DNA of 64,000 nt from positions 51,881,187-51,945,186 of the forward strand of contig NC_088301.1 in assembly GCF_032854445.1 (NCBI RefSeq), written 5' to 3'. The position numbers and the translations under genes are program-made. Each line of letters opens with the position of its first letter. Within the stretch, counting starts at the first letter, position 1. This document shows, in pieces, positions 13,301 to 23,400 of the stretch. The notes beneath the pieces are model-generated. The model had not been told where the DNA came from. It was given only the letters and a program-made list of their open reading frames with translations, and searched no databases. The stretch is from Liolophura sinensis. Taxonomy: Eukaryota; Mollusca; Polyplacophora; Chitonida; Chitonidae.

Positions 13301-13997
13301 TGACACCAACAATGCTCAGTTACCCGAATCGGACTTTTATAAAGGGAACGGTTACAACGTGCCATCTGAGCATTCTGGGCTTTACGAAGAAATCGAGAGC
13401 TGCCGAGGAGGACTTGCAAGTCCGGCATATTCCTCAAATAACGATGTCGTCAATCGCCCAGGCAAAGAGATTCTTGAGGCCGGGGACGGGATGACGAAAA
13501 CGAAGACAGCAGTAATCGTTCCCAGGAGGCCGATCAGGCGTATGGCGGACTCCCGTCCACTAAGTGACGAGTTTCATCGTGCTAAGAACGCCGTCGTTCC
13601 CCGACCTTCAAGGCCGTTCTCGTTGACGTCGTTGACGTCGCTCTTCCCACCAAGGCTCCCGCTCGAGCCACCAAGAGATTCATGTTCCAATTTGAACTAT
13701 GGATACTCTCATCCGTATTTTATTCTGCCTAGTAATAGACCTTTGGACAGTCCTAATTCGCCCACAGGCCCGCTTTCTGCAACCAGACAGGGTTCTCTAT
13801 CGAGTCCCGGGGCTTCTGGTTTAGGTTCTCCGACAAGTCCACAAAACGGTCCTAAGTACTTCATCCTGGAGAACGTGGCTAGCAGTCTGGATGCTGATGC
13901 AGTATCAGTTGACACAACTTACTGCGAAATAGACGATGCCCATTTCCTTCAAGATAATTTCAGTGTTAGGAAATCATATCCCGCAACTTTTGCTTGA
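7368..13997 (+). CDS. Single-pass membrane protein with two chitin-binding (peritrophin-A-like) modules
   Basis: Exons 7368-7392, 10022-10258, 10743-10949, 11503-11689, 12797-12926 and 13293-13997 join in phase to give 496 residues. Residues about 10-80 and 88-155 are two cysteine-rich modules with the CBM14/peritrophin-A look (spaced Cys, SCGHYYRC and SCGHYLTC cores, KCPLG after the fourth Cys of the first). Residues about 187-211 form one membrane helix followed by KKKQKKKR, so the cysteine modules should face outside and the 285-residue tail the cytosol. The tail has Pro/Ser/Arg-rich stretches and several tyrosines, including LYEEIES (Tyr about 293) and TYCEIDD near the end. Exon 1 has a good start context (GGGATGG) and donor, but MAVRLVVA is too short for a signal peptide, so an N-terminal exon may be missing from this model. 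The ligand is inferred from the fold; function is unknown. Confidence 0.8.
7393..10021 (+). other. Intron 1 of the chitin-binding membrane protein
   Basis: A 2.6-kb intron with GT-AG ends. No convincing extra exon was found, although one encoding a signal peptide could hide here. A 14-bp inverted repeat (9786-9799 and 9805-9819, loop of 5, one bulge) is the only structure noticed. Confidence 0.55.
11268..11405 (-). mobile_element. SINE 3' half in intron 3
   Basis: Reverse-oriented copy: 'atttcacttatacgacggcg', a 'gttggaggaaacc' block and 'cccacgaccattggtgagag'. It keeps the 3' half only. It lies between the second cysteine module exon and the transmembrane exon. Confidence 0.7.
12055..12291 (-). 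mobile_element. Near full-length tRNA-derived SINE in intron 4
   Basis: Read on the minus strand it runs from a tRNA-like head ('cctccgtggccgatgggatg', box B-like 'agttcaagtccc') through a central 'agaccttc'-like part to the 'gtattcttgagtacggcgtaaa' end. It is one of the few copies here with both head and tail. Confidence 0.75.
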
Positions 13998-14158
13998 GTG
14001 AAGCAGATATACATGTATTTTAAGGTGTGTGTGTGTGAGTAGTGTTCTCGCAGACGGAAGAGTGTTCCGTCGAGCTATAATATGGTGAATTCCAGTCAAC
14101 TTAATCTGCCCACAGTTAACGTATAGAGAAGTTAAAAAGCCCCCCCCCCCACCCCAAA

Positions 14159-14164
14159 AATAAA
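14159..14164 (+). terminator. Polyadenylation signal AATAAA
   Basis: AATAAA about 160 bases after the stop of the chitin-binding membrane protein, just past a C-tract. It is a plausible 3' end for that transcript. Confidence 0.4.
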
Positions 14165-15259
14165 ATAGCGACGAAAACAGCACACTATGTCGTTAAAATC
14201 CCCTGGACTTGCATTAGGTGAACTTCGCCATGAATGTTGCTTGTCAGTTTATAACTAAGCATGGGTCGATTAACTTTTTGGTAGAAGTTGTTAAGATTTA
14301 AGCTGGGCAACTCTCCGAAGGAATGCCGCTCATAAGAAGCGAATCTGTGATTCTGTTTATACACCATTTTAGCAATACATTCCCTGTATATCTGTATTAT
14401 GTTGCATACTTTTAAATTTCAAGAAGAATGTTCGACTCAAAGTGTGAGTACTTGTATGTAATATATAAGATTAAATGAAACAAAATACACGACTCCTTGT
14501 ATACTTGTTAATCACGCAGGCATCGATCTTGACACACGTAACATAAAGGCCTATTTTAGCATATAAAGAATCGAGCGAAGCATTACTTGTGCAATCAACC
14601 TTCATCGAAGAGATCGATCGATATATAGTGGCTGAGTACTTCACATTAAGTGACATAGGCCAATATATTTTCTAGTCATGTGACGTATACTTTGTTATAT
14701 GACATAATGGCCATCACACGGCGTGAAGATAGACAGCAGACTGTTCAGCATAGCCGGAAGTAGGGCCTACATTCTTCTTTTCTATAAAACTACACATCGC
14801 GTACAGGCCTGCCTATATATGGAGCACACGCTCACAACATGTATCAGTACTACACGGATGTGTTTGGTACAAATGCTAGTATATAGACATTTCTCAGTTC
14901 TCCATGCATGTAATTGCACGGGCAATTACGTTCACAATCGGATGTACCGCCGCCAATATATCGTCTAGCTAACCGCTCTGGTTTTCACTTTAATGGTTTA
15001 CCTGAAATAACACTTTAGTTTTTATTTAATCCAAGCGGTTTTTTCAAGTATATATTTATGGTGTATACCAACTGGACTCCGAATATCCCGACAGCAGCGC
15101 TTGTGTATCAATACAGTGAAAGGGTGCCATGTCTATCCGACGTAAAGATCTGACCCGATCGCACAATACACTGATTATGCTTAGGCTATACTCTAAAAGG
15201 ATTATACCACAAATAGTTGAGAAAAATGGTGTTCATCTTTGAACGATACATCATGAATG

Positions 15260-15511
15260 TACAATCAAAAAATTAATCTGTTAATTATAACAAAGTGGTC
15301 TGATGTTAGAATGTCTTCTATTATTATAATATAATATTCTGTCATACTCAACATAATATCCTGTTAGTCTAATACAATCTAATAGAATCTTTATGTTGAA
15401 GTAATAGAATGTATGTGTTATATTTAACAGAACAACCTGATGCAATAACAATACATTCTAGCATCACTCAGACAACAGATCTTCTGTTAACAGATTAATT
15501 TTTTGAGTGTA
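15260..15511. mobile_element. MITE, about 250 bp, TA-flanked
   Basis: Terminal inverted repeats of 25 bp with one mismatch. The left end 15260-15284 contains TCAAAAAATTAATCTGTTAA, and its reverse complement lies within the right end 15487-15511. The ends begin and finish in TA, the target used by Tc1/mariner-type elements. There is no coding capacity. The remainder of 14165-15700 shows nothing else. Confidence 0.65.
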
Positions 15512-15747
15512 GGCCTATATAACATGCATTGATAGACCCATTGAATGCGTGGACGAATAACTTAAGGTTGGTGTTTCTGTATAAAACCGGGAAGACTAAA
15601 TGTTTTCAGTTCAAAAGGCTGACTTACTTGTCAATGCGTGGTACATAAACCGGATCCACACTTTTAAACGCCCGTATGTAACCAGCGGGTTATACATCGA
15701 CACACTGAGGACTGCATGAACTTGCGGTGTTACAATGCAGTCCTGCA

Positions 15748-15755
15748 TATATAAA
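15748..15755 (+). promoter_or_regulatory. TATA box (TATATAAA) of the intronless gene
   Basis: A TATATAAA element about 340 bases before the ATG at 16086. A 9-bp inverted repeat, ggactgcat (15709-15717) and atgcagtcc (about 15735-15743), sits just upstream and could be a factor-binding palindrome or a chance hairpin. Confidence 0.45.
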
Positions 15756-16085
15756 CAGAACAGGAAGGGCTGAGATAGTTTGAGACTAGGTATTCATTTG
15801 GTTGAAACGTGAGAGCAAACTACGTCTACTGTGAATGTATACGAAGTGAGCTAAAGTGATACACTGGTTGTTGTATACGGAACTGTCGGTATACTGCATG
15901 TATAAACCATATAGAGTCGTATAAAAGTCGCCAGTGTGCACGTTTAGTCCTGGGATCTACTGATTTTATGTATACCATTAATGGGCGTACCTGTGCATCT
16001 TTGACAAGCCTGTTAAGGTGTGTAGCTTTTACCAGCAACAATTTACATCTGATTGCCGGCTATAGCCATAACGCCGAATACCAAC

Positions 16086-16838
16086 ATGAGCAGAGGAAGC
16101 CGTGGAAGTTTTTTTCTGAACTCTAGTAGCCCCGTGGGTGACGAACACGTGCAAGCATGTACGAAAGAGCTACTTCGTCACTACGACAGCACGGTTCTTT
16201 TCTCTGGAATTTACGAGGACGGCGAATACGTTCACGCTAGCGCAATGGGAATAAGTGGCATACTTATTCACCGCCCTGTGATGAACATGGGATCGGGCGA
16301 TCGAGTGAAGGGATCGACGGAGTTGTCCATGACCTCTCTTCTCCATGAGTTTTGCAGCGGTAAGATCTTCCTTGTCAAACTCCTTCTTCCTCACCATCCA
16401 GCGGCTAAAGACGAGCTGGGTCCAAGGTACGACCAGGTCAGCGCAGCAGCCTATGTCAAGACTGCGGGTTTCTTAGTGAAAATTCTCAGGAACCCTAATA
16501 TGAAGGACAATAAGGGTAAGACACCCTTGGACCGTCTCCTCATCCATCTGGCAGACATGCACACATGCGCCACAAGCTGGATACCGGTTCTGGAGTATAT
16601 GTTAAAAACTGGTGCCCACCTAAGCAACCCGAACGGGGAGAACTCGGCCATCTCGCTGCTGTGCGTACTCGCAGAACACAGCTTCCGACGCAAAGTGTGT
16701 CGTGACAGTTGCGAGAATAAATTGATTAGAGTGATGACCCAGCAAGCTGAGCACGAAAACGTTGACATCGACAGCTTAATAGACATTTTTCACAAGCAAA
16801 ATCTCTGCCTGACGGAGATTTTGAACAGTCTTAAGTAA
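16086..16838 (+). CDS. Intronless 250-residue protein, weakly ankyrin-like
   Basis: One uninterrupted frame from ATG 16086 (the first ATG in the frame) to TAA 16838. The coding sequence is richer in G+C than its flanks, and a TATA box lies upstream. I do not recognise the family. The middle (NPNMKDNKGKTPLDRLLIHL, then VLEYMLKTGAHLSNPNGENS) has the spacing of ankyrin repeats: D-x-G-K-T-P-L-D followed by a helix pair, then a second unit with L-K-x-G-A. The N-terminus is Ser/Gly/Arg-rich; the C-terminus is helical and polar, with several cysteines. No signal peptide or membrane segment is visible. Absence of introns beside multi-exon neighbours suggests a retrocopy or a lineage-specific expanded family. 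Function is not assigned. Confidence 0.7.
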   Translation: MSRGSRGSFFLNSSSPVGDEHVQACTKELLRHYDSTVLFSGIYEDGEYVHASAMGISGILIHRPVMNMGSGDRVKGSTELSMTSLLHEFCSGKIFLVKLLLPHHPAAKDELGPRYDQVSAAAYVKTAGFLVKILRNPNMKDNKGKTPLDRLLIHLADMHTCATSWIPVLEYMLKTGAHLSNPNGENSAISLLCVLAEHSFRRKVCRDSCENKLIRVMTQQAEHENVDIDSLIDIFHKQNLCLTEILNSLK

Positions 16839-18180
16839 TGATACATACTGCACTATTGTTATCCTTTTTATTTATGGCTTGGGTGTATTGTATAACTCAT
16901 ATGCCTAGAGGAAGACAATGATTCTGTCTGCAAGTGGCAGAAGGTAAGGCTTGGGTATATGACTTCTTCAGGTGGAAAGTGTAGGATTTCCTTCTGGTTT
17001 AGTCCAATATTCCCATACTAACGTCAAAGTGCGCTCCATTTAAAATCCTGCTGCACTTGTCGTGACAGATTGACACGACGTTTGAGACGAAAACTAGCCG
17101 TCACGGCCTGAAGTTGGCAAACACCCTTGTTTCTTATAGGTTCATTTGTCGATTTATCGTAAGCACGCCATCAGTTGCTTTCTAGGCCGCGTGCTTGACC
17201 CCAAAATTCCTTGGTTTTGCTCAACACGACTCTCTGTATTGAAAGCCTCGACATTCTTGAAAAGGGCAGGTAGCTGTATCAGATTTTAAGTGGAGCGCAC
17301 TCTCACGTTGGTTTGAGGCCATTCGTGGATGAACACAATTTTGTTAAACTTGTCAAAGCAATTTTCACTAATTCATATTTAGCCCACATGCGTATATGTA
17401 CGTGATCCATCAGTGTCTGGACTTTATTGAGTATTGTCATGTACCATTTGTAATCAAGGGAAGAGGACGTTTTGGTAAAATTCATGTCAGTATACAAGTC
17501 CAAATGAGATCCAACATCTTTGGAATCCATTGTCTTTTATAAGTAGGGATTACAGTGAAATTGAGTATGTATTTCCTTCATTACTTAGTTTCTAGTTAGA
17601 AAACTACATGTTAACATTTTCCCACCACTATGCTCCCATTTCTTCACAATAGGTGTACATCGGTTTTAACATTTAATAAAGTATACTGTCAAAGTTCCCT
17701 ATATGTCTTCTATAACGGTGAAAATAATCACTGCAAACTTGGGTTATCCAAGCCGTTCGCAAAGTACCATGATCCAAGTCAGATCATAATACAACTCCCA
17801 GTGTGATGACCATAGAACACTCTCATATATATCTACACTGATTACCATGTACAATCAACCAGATTATATACTATGTTATTGTCTTTTGTTATTTTATGTC
17901 GTTCCTCCATGCATAGAGGTACCCTGTTCCAACCATAGAGCACATTCATTATCTTGTAAGTGATAAATGTTACTGATATACGCATACATGTACTTGCCAA
18001 TGTACATATCAAATAAATATTTGATGCATGTAAAATAAAATAAAAAAATGTACATATATACATGAAAATAAATGCCTTTGCTATATTTGATTCGTTGAAA
18101 GTTTCTAAACTTGACTCATTGTGTTGGTTGCATGTTCGGGGGTGAATGTCTGAGGATGCAACATATGTGCGCACAGAAGT

Positions 18181-18196
18181 GTAAACAAATGTTTAC
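18181..18196. promoter_or_regulatory. Palindromic forkhead-type site
   Basis: GTAAACAAATGTTTAC is a perfect inverted pair of the forkhead core (GTAAACA and TGTTTAC) separated by two bases, about 50 bases before the ATG at 18248. Binding is inference only. Confidence 0.3.
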
Positions 18197-18247
18197 GCAT
18201 CGTGTCAAATATTCACCTCGTTGGATGTACATGGATAAACAGTTACC

Positions 18248-18442
18248 ATGAAAGCTCTACTGGGAATTATCATTTTGATTATGTGTCTATATATATTGGA
18301 GTGTCCTTCCAGTTCCACAGAGGGAACAACACTGACTTGCTTGTCGGCAAGAGCGCAACCACCATTAGGCCTACAGTCTATTAGGCGAGGGTTCAGGGAC
18401 CGCCTAGGTTCGGGATATTCGATTGCCGGAGAAAGAATCTGA
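18248..18442 (+). CDS. Candidate small secreted peptide (64 residues)
   Basis: The ATG is in good context (accATGa). Residues 1-19 (MKALLGIIILIMCLYILEC) look like a signal peptide: Lys then a long hydrophobic core. The remainder is polar and contains one dibasic pair, SIRRGFRDRLGSGYSIAGERI, where a prohormone convertase could cut. The frame closes with TGA. No neuropeptide family is recognised with confidence, and there is no glycine amidation signal before a basic site. It could be a short secreted protein, the first exon of something longer, or chance. Confidence 0.3.
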   Translation: MKALLGIIILIMCLYILECPSSSTEGTTLTCLSARAQPPLGLQSIRRGFRDRLGSGYSIAGERI

Positions 18443-19869
18443 GAAATTTTGAGTGATTTGGAAGAGTTTCGAGTGCAGATTTGGCCAATGTGTACACATT
18501 CGTGCGTCCGCACCCCCCGGGCCCCGCTTACAGGCTTATAAAGTGAGTGAAAAAGGGTCATGTCAACGTAATGAATACTTTTACATACATGGAAGGATAA
18601 CAGATATAAGCATAGACCGATGACAGGAAAATAAGTGACAGTTTAACTCAAACCGACCGCGCTTGGCAAGGCGGCAGCCATGCCATGGATACCCAAACCG
18701 CGCCTTGTACACACGGATGTAGTTAAATCTTCCCTTCTCTCATTGCAACAGTATTCAAAAGGTTCTACCAATGTACGAATCATAGTCACAATTGAGTACG
18801 CACACACACACACACAAGTAAAATAGTATTGCACATCTAACACAAATGCAAAAGAGTTCTGCAATATGAAATCGCCTTCTGTGGTTTATATACATTTGTT
18901 TGTTTGTTTGTTTGTTAAATATTGTAGCTCTGTAGCTATGTTTGATCTGGAATATACAATATGGTTCACGATTGTTACCTTTATCCGAATATCCGGTATA
19001 TACGACATCGAATATTCATTTCACTGTCGTTTAGCGCTTAAAATGTTAGTGTACTTAAAGTGAAAGACAGCACCTGGCTAATGTTTATGTCCACTGAAAG
19101 ACTACCATTGAAAGTATCTAAAACCGGCAATAATATTTTTTTTAGATTTTTGCCAATTTTTTGTAGGCCAACTATATCATTTACAAGGAACTCCAACGAC
19201 CCTGTTCGAATATCCTATAGCAGCAGATGCACGGCCGGGATATTCCTGGTTCAGGTCGTCGCCTCTGTAGGCGTAGTGTTGGTGATTTTGACCCCAATTA
19301 AAAGTTACAAAATTACAATAGGATTGTTGTACAACTAGATTCATGCTCAGTAAACCTTTATACCACTGAGGGTGATATGTAGGCATCTTCGACTATCGCT
19401 GGATTTTATACTTCAATTTTGAAGTACTGGCTTCTAAGATGGAAGCACTGCTGGCCGGGTTATCGCGGACGTCAGGGAAAGCACCTCGGATGGACGACAG
19501 CCTTTCAATAATTTTACTTTCAATAAAAGAAAACAGAAAAAAAACCCTTTCTACGCGATAAAGACGAAGGGGCAAAATTTCAATGCTTCATTTGTAATAA
19601 ATTCAGAGCAAAATAATTATATCATATGACTTTTAATTAATTTTAAGCTTTGTCGAAAACAATGCCGTCTTCTCATTCCCAAACACCTTCCGAATCCCTA
19701 ATGAATTTTGCACTGACTCTGATACTTTTTATTTGGAAACTGCTGACACTAAAATGAACGACAAAACGTGTTTGGAGAGTTGAATGCGGTTTGGGCCGTG
19801 ACGGTATGCTATTGTCTGACATAATTTGTGATATTTTAATTTCATGGGTGTTCTACACCGTAGCCTATA

Positions 19870-19978
19870 GTTCTAAATATTTCGCTAATACGACGGCGGT
19901 CAGCATTATGTTGGAAGGAAACTGGAAGTCCTGAGAAAACCCACGACCAACCGTAGATTGCTGAGAGACCTCTCCACA
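19870..19978 (-). mobile_element. SINE 3' half
   Basis: Reverse-oriented copy with 'aatatttcgctaatacgacgg', 'gtcagcattatgttggaag' and 'acccacgaccaaccg' blocks. The head is missing. Confidence 0.7.
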
Positions 19979-20440
19979 TATATATATTAGACCAACAGTA
20001 GGCTATATAGACCTACATCCACGAACAAATGCTTCGAAACAAATATTCGTATGCCAGCCGTCAAGACGGATCCACCGCTAGCATTTCAAATGGAGAGGAT
20101 AATTCGCTTGTCAACAAGTATTGAAAATACTAATTAGTTCGTTCAATATACTGTTAATTAACAGTTAGCGTCTATTAGGTCTGTATCTATGTAGGCCTAA
20201 TAAGCGCAAATTCCACTGGCAAAAACCATGAAAGTCGATAAAACACAGGCACACCTATGCCCTTTTGTTATTTTTACAATAAGATTTTTCATTCTGTTGC
20301 ATTAACCCAGACACATACATCTATACATGTAGACCTGGACAACAAACTTTAAAAATAACAAGGCAAACAGCCTTCATTAAAAAAAAAAAAAAAAAAAAAA
20401 AACATGTCATTTAAACACACATATGGCCGCACTTTTGTTA

Positions 20441-20460
20441 TCACATGACCTGTGACGTCA
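20441..20460. promoter_or_regulatory. E-box TCACATGA next to CRE TGACGTCA
   Basis: TCACATGA (20441-20448, the symmetric M-box form bound by MiT/TFE factors) lies four bases before a perfect TGACGTCA (20453-20460, CREB/ATF). Both are immediately upstream of the preferred hydratase ATG at 20469. The E-box contains an in-frame ATG (20445), which I take as part of the motif rather than the start. Confidence 0.4.
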
Positions 20461-20468
20461 AAGTCGAT

Positions 20469-23400
20469 ATGGCCGCTAGACTTTGGCAGAGATTGGCATT
20501 TTCCAGATTTCCTAATTCCCCGAAATGTACCATCAGAGCCATGGCTACCGCCTCGACGGACAAAAGTAAGATGAGCACTCACCGTGGGCAAAGCCAGTCA
20601 TTTTTAATTCAAGTTCGTTCAATTTTGCACCAGAATATTTATGTGCATCGAAAACTGGCAACCGAATGCCTTTGTCATCTGCGTTAAAAATACTGGTCTA
20701 GAAGAGGTTAAGCATGTTTTTCTTTGTCGGTGACGGATGGTTAAAATGTTGAAACTAAGAATGGGTTAACTGGAGTATTTTTATAGTTATTGGTTACAGA
20801 CCTTGTAATGCTAACTACTTAACGCGATTTGTAACCAACGTGCACCTGCCATCCCAGAGTTATGTCCCTTCGTTAAGGTTGAATCATTTGTGCATGTAAG
20901 ATCCCCAACAATGAGCATTTTATAGTTTTAAATATTTAGAAACATCGTATTATTTTCTTATATTGATTTCAACCAAAGTCAGCATTGGTTAATGCTAATA
21001 TTCGCTATTATTAAAACTGCAGCACTACATATCTTCAGACTGCACATGTGATACACATATATCTAATGCTCGCTGAAGATGTATAGGCCATATATACATA
21101 TGAAACTGTGCGAAATACTTTGCTCTTGTAGATCTTGTCGAAGTAGAAAAAGTTGGAAGTGTCCTCTTGATTGGCATCAATCGCCCTGAGAATCGGAATG
21201 CAATCAACCCAGCCACTGCTAAAGTACTTTATTCTGCATTTAAAGAATTTGAAAATGACAGTGACTGCCATGTAGCAGTTCTTCATGGAAAGGGTAAATA
21301 TAGAAATGTAATGAAATTAGGTTTTTGTCTTATATGTTTATTGTTGTGACCACCATTGGGCATCATTTTTTTTAAACAGTAGACCCCAGGTCCATGATGG
21401 TAGATGAACCACATCAATTATAATGCCAACCTATGTAAAATATTCTGAGTGTGTAACAAAAAGGTGTATCCCAAATAACCACAATACTGTTGCAATGCCA
21501 CTATCTAAATGACATGGTGTAATCTTCCATGCTCATAATTGTGCCATTGCTTTAAAGAAATATAAGTCATGGTTATGGTAAAGTCAGTATTCCAGTCAAC
21601 AACTGAAGAACCTTCAGCATACTGTGGTTAGGTCCTCATAGGTCCTCACAGGAAGGCAGTAATTAAGTTGACCATAAAACTCCAAAGCCCACTATGATTC
21701 CGGTGCTGGAACCAAGTGTTTGTGAGAGGCAGACTGTGCTAGGTGATCTAGAGAATTTGCATGTATTGTTAGTTAGTGGTTATGTCTCAAAATGTTCCCA
21801 GCTAATTGTCAGCTTTTGAATCTTTGCTCTATGTCTTATATGACAATAATTCTGTCGCATCATCAATTCCTGGCAGTGAATGATGCACAAATGATTCTTT
21901 AGTCAATAACTAGCAATGTTGAGCAGTGCATACTTAGTCTGTGAAGTAAATTCTGTGAATATTGATACAGCATTATTACACACCAGTCAAATAAATATGT
22001 TATAAAATTGAGCCATCTAGTTTTGAAGCCTTCACATCCTAACCCTTAGCCTTTAAATGTCAACATGCATGTACAGTACATATTAAATATGCTGATTTAA
22101 CCCAAGTTTATTTTTATTTCATTTTTTCTTTATTCAAGATATGTTGATGACCCTTCTCTAAAGTCTTTATTGGGCTTTTTAGGAAATTTTTTTTTTTCTC
22201 TATTTTTCTGTATGGTAAATTTTTCCCCATCTGTTAGGGTTGGGTTACGCTTAAGAAAGAACCACATTGGATATGTCACTATTCTAACGTAGAATGGGAA
22301 GCCAAACATCCAAACCACATTGTGTACATCTCTTATTTCCAGGCGGCTGTTTTTGTGCTGGGTGGGACCTTAAGGAACTTTCGACTGTGGACAAGCAAGA
22401 CCCCAGGTCCATGATGGTAGATGAACCACTGAAAACAGAATACGGATTTATTGTAAGTTGTCATTCATACTGTATTTCTCACACAAGCTTTTTTTTGCAG
22501 GTGGGAACTTTTGTGCTGGTTATGACCTAAAAGAACTTTCAAGAGTTAATGCAGATGATGAAAATATGCAAGAGATTGGTGAACCTATTGACCATGAGCT
22601 TGGATTTATGGTAAGTTTAATACAATTCCCCTGTTTTCAATGCTTTTAGGGTTGCCAGAGACAACTAGTGCCATTTGCAAAGTCTAAGGTTCATGGAAGA
22701 TCATGTGTCTTCTAAAAATAATGGTCTCAATATTTGTGGGAAAGTTTTCAGTAATTTATGCTGAGCCCTCTGGTTTCCTCCACCCACCCATAAAACTGGC
22801 CACCATCATGAGTACAGAGTTACCCAACAATCCAAATTCCAAGTGGATTAATCACTGTATATAAGTATGTAGTATTTCAGATATTATTTCATGTAGGCTT
22901 ATAGTGTATAAAAACACTTCTTAAGAATTTAAAAAGGGATTGTTCAAGCACCATAGCATCAAATCAATAGTGGCTAGACATATGCCGACTCCCACAAGTC
23001 AACTGGAGAACTCCAAGGTTAGGAGAGCTTATTACACAGTTATTTATTATACCTATGTACACATTTCATTACGACTGCAGAGTTTATTTGGCAGAGTTAG
23101 TGGTTTTGTTTCAGGTTTTTACATTAAGAATTTGGAAAGATGCAAGATATTGCAAGGAACAACAGTTCTGCATGTCTTAAAATATTGATTCCTATATACC
23201 ACTAAGACCTGAACATAGAAAGGAAATATGAAGACAGCTGTGTGTTGATTGTGCTTGCAGGGGCCAAGCCGCATGGCCTTCAGTAAGCCTGTCATAGCTG
23301 CAGTGTCTGGCTATGCTGTGGCTGGAGGGCTGGAGCTTGCTCTAATGTGTGACCTCCGGGTGGTGGAGGAAAATGCCATCATGGGCGTCTTCTGTCGCAG

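Larger units (their letters stand above)
16839..20440. other. Intergenic region
   Basis: Mostly featureless. It contains short (CA)n near 18787-18800 and (TTTG)n near 18895-18914 repeats, a SINE remnant, and the candidate small peptide frame at 18248. Scattered AATAAA (e.g. 17672) could end the upstream transcript. No other coding signal is convincing. Confidence 0.4.

Noticed and set aside
17303-17530. 75-codon minus-strand frame with protein-like composition
   Set aside because: No homology recognised, no splice signals and no promoter; length is within chance for this much sequence.
20445-20468. Upstream in-frame ATG of the crotonase-family gene
   Set aside because: It lies inside the TCACATGA motif and would add eight residues, including acidic ones, before the mitochondrial presequence. 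The ATG at 20469 is preferred.
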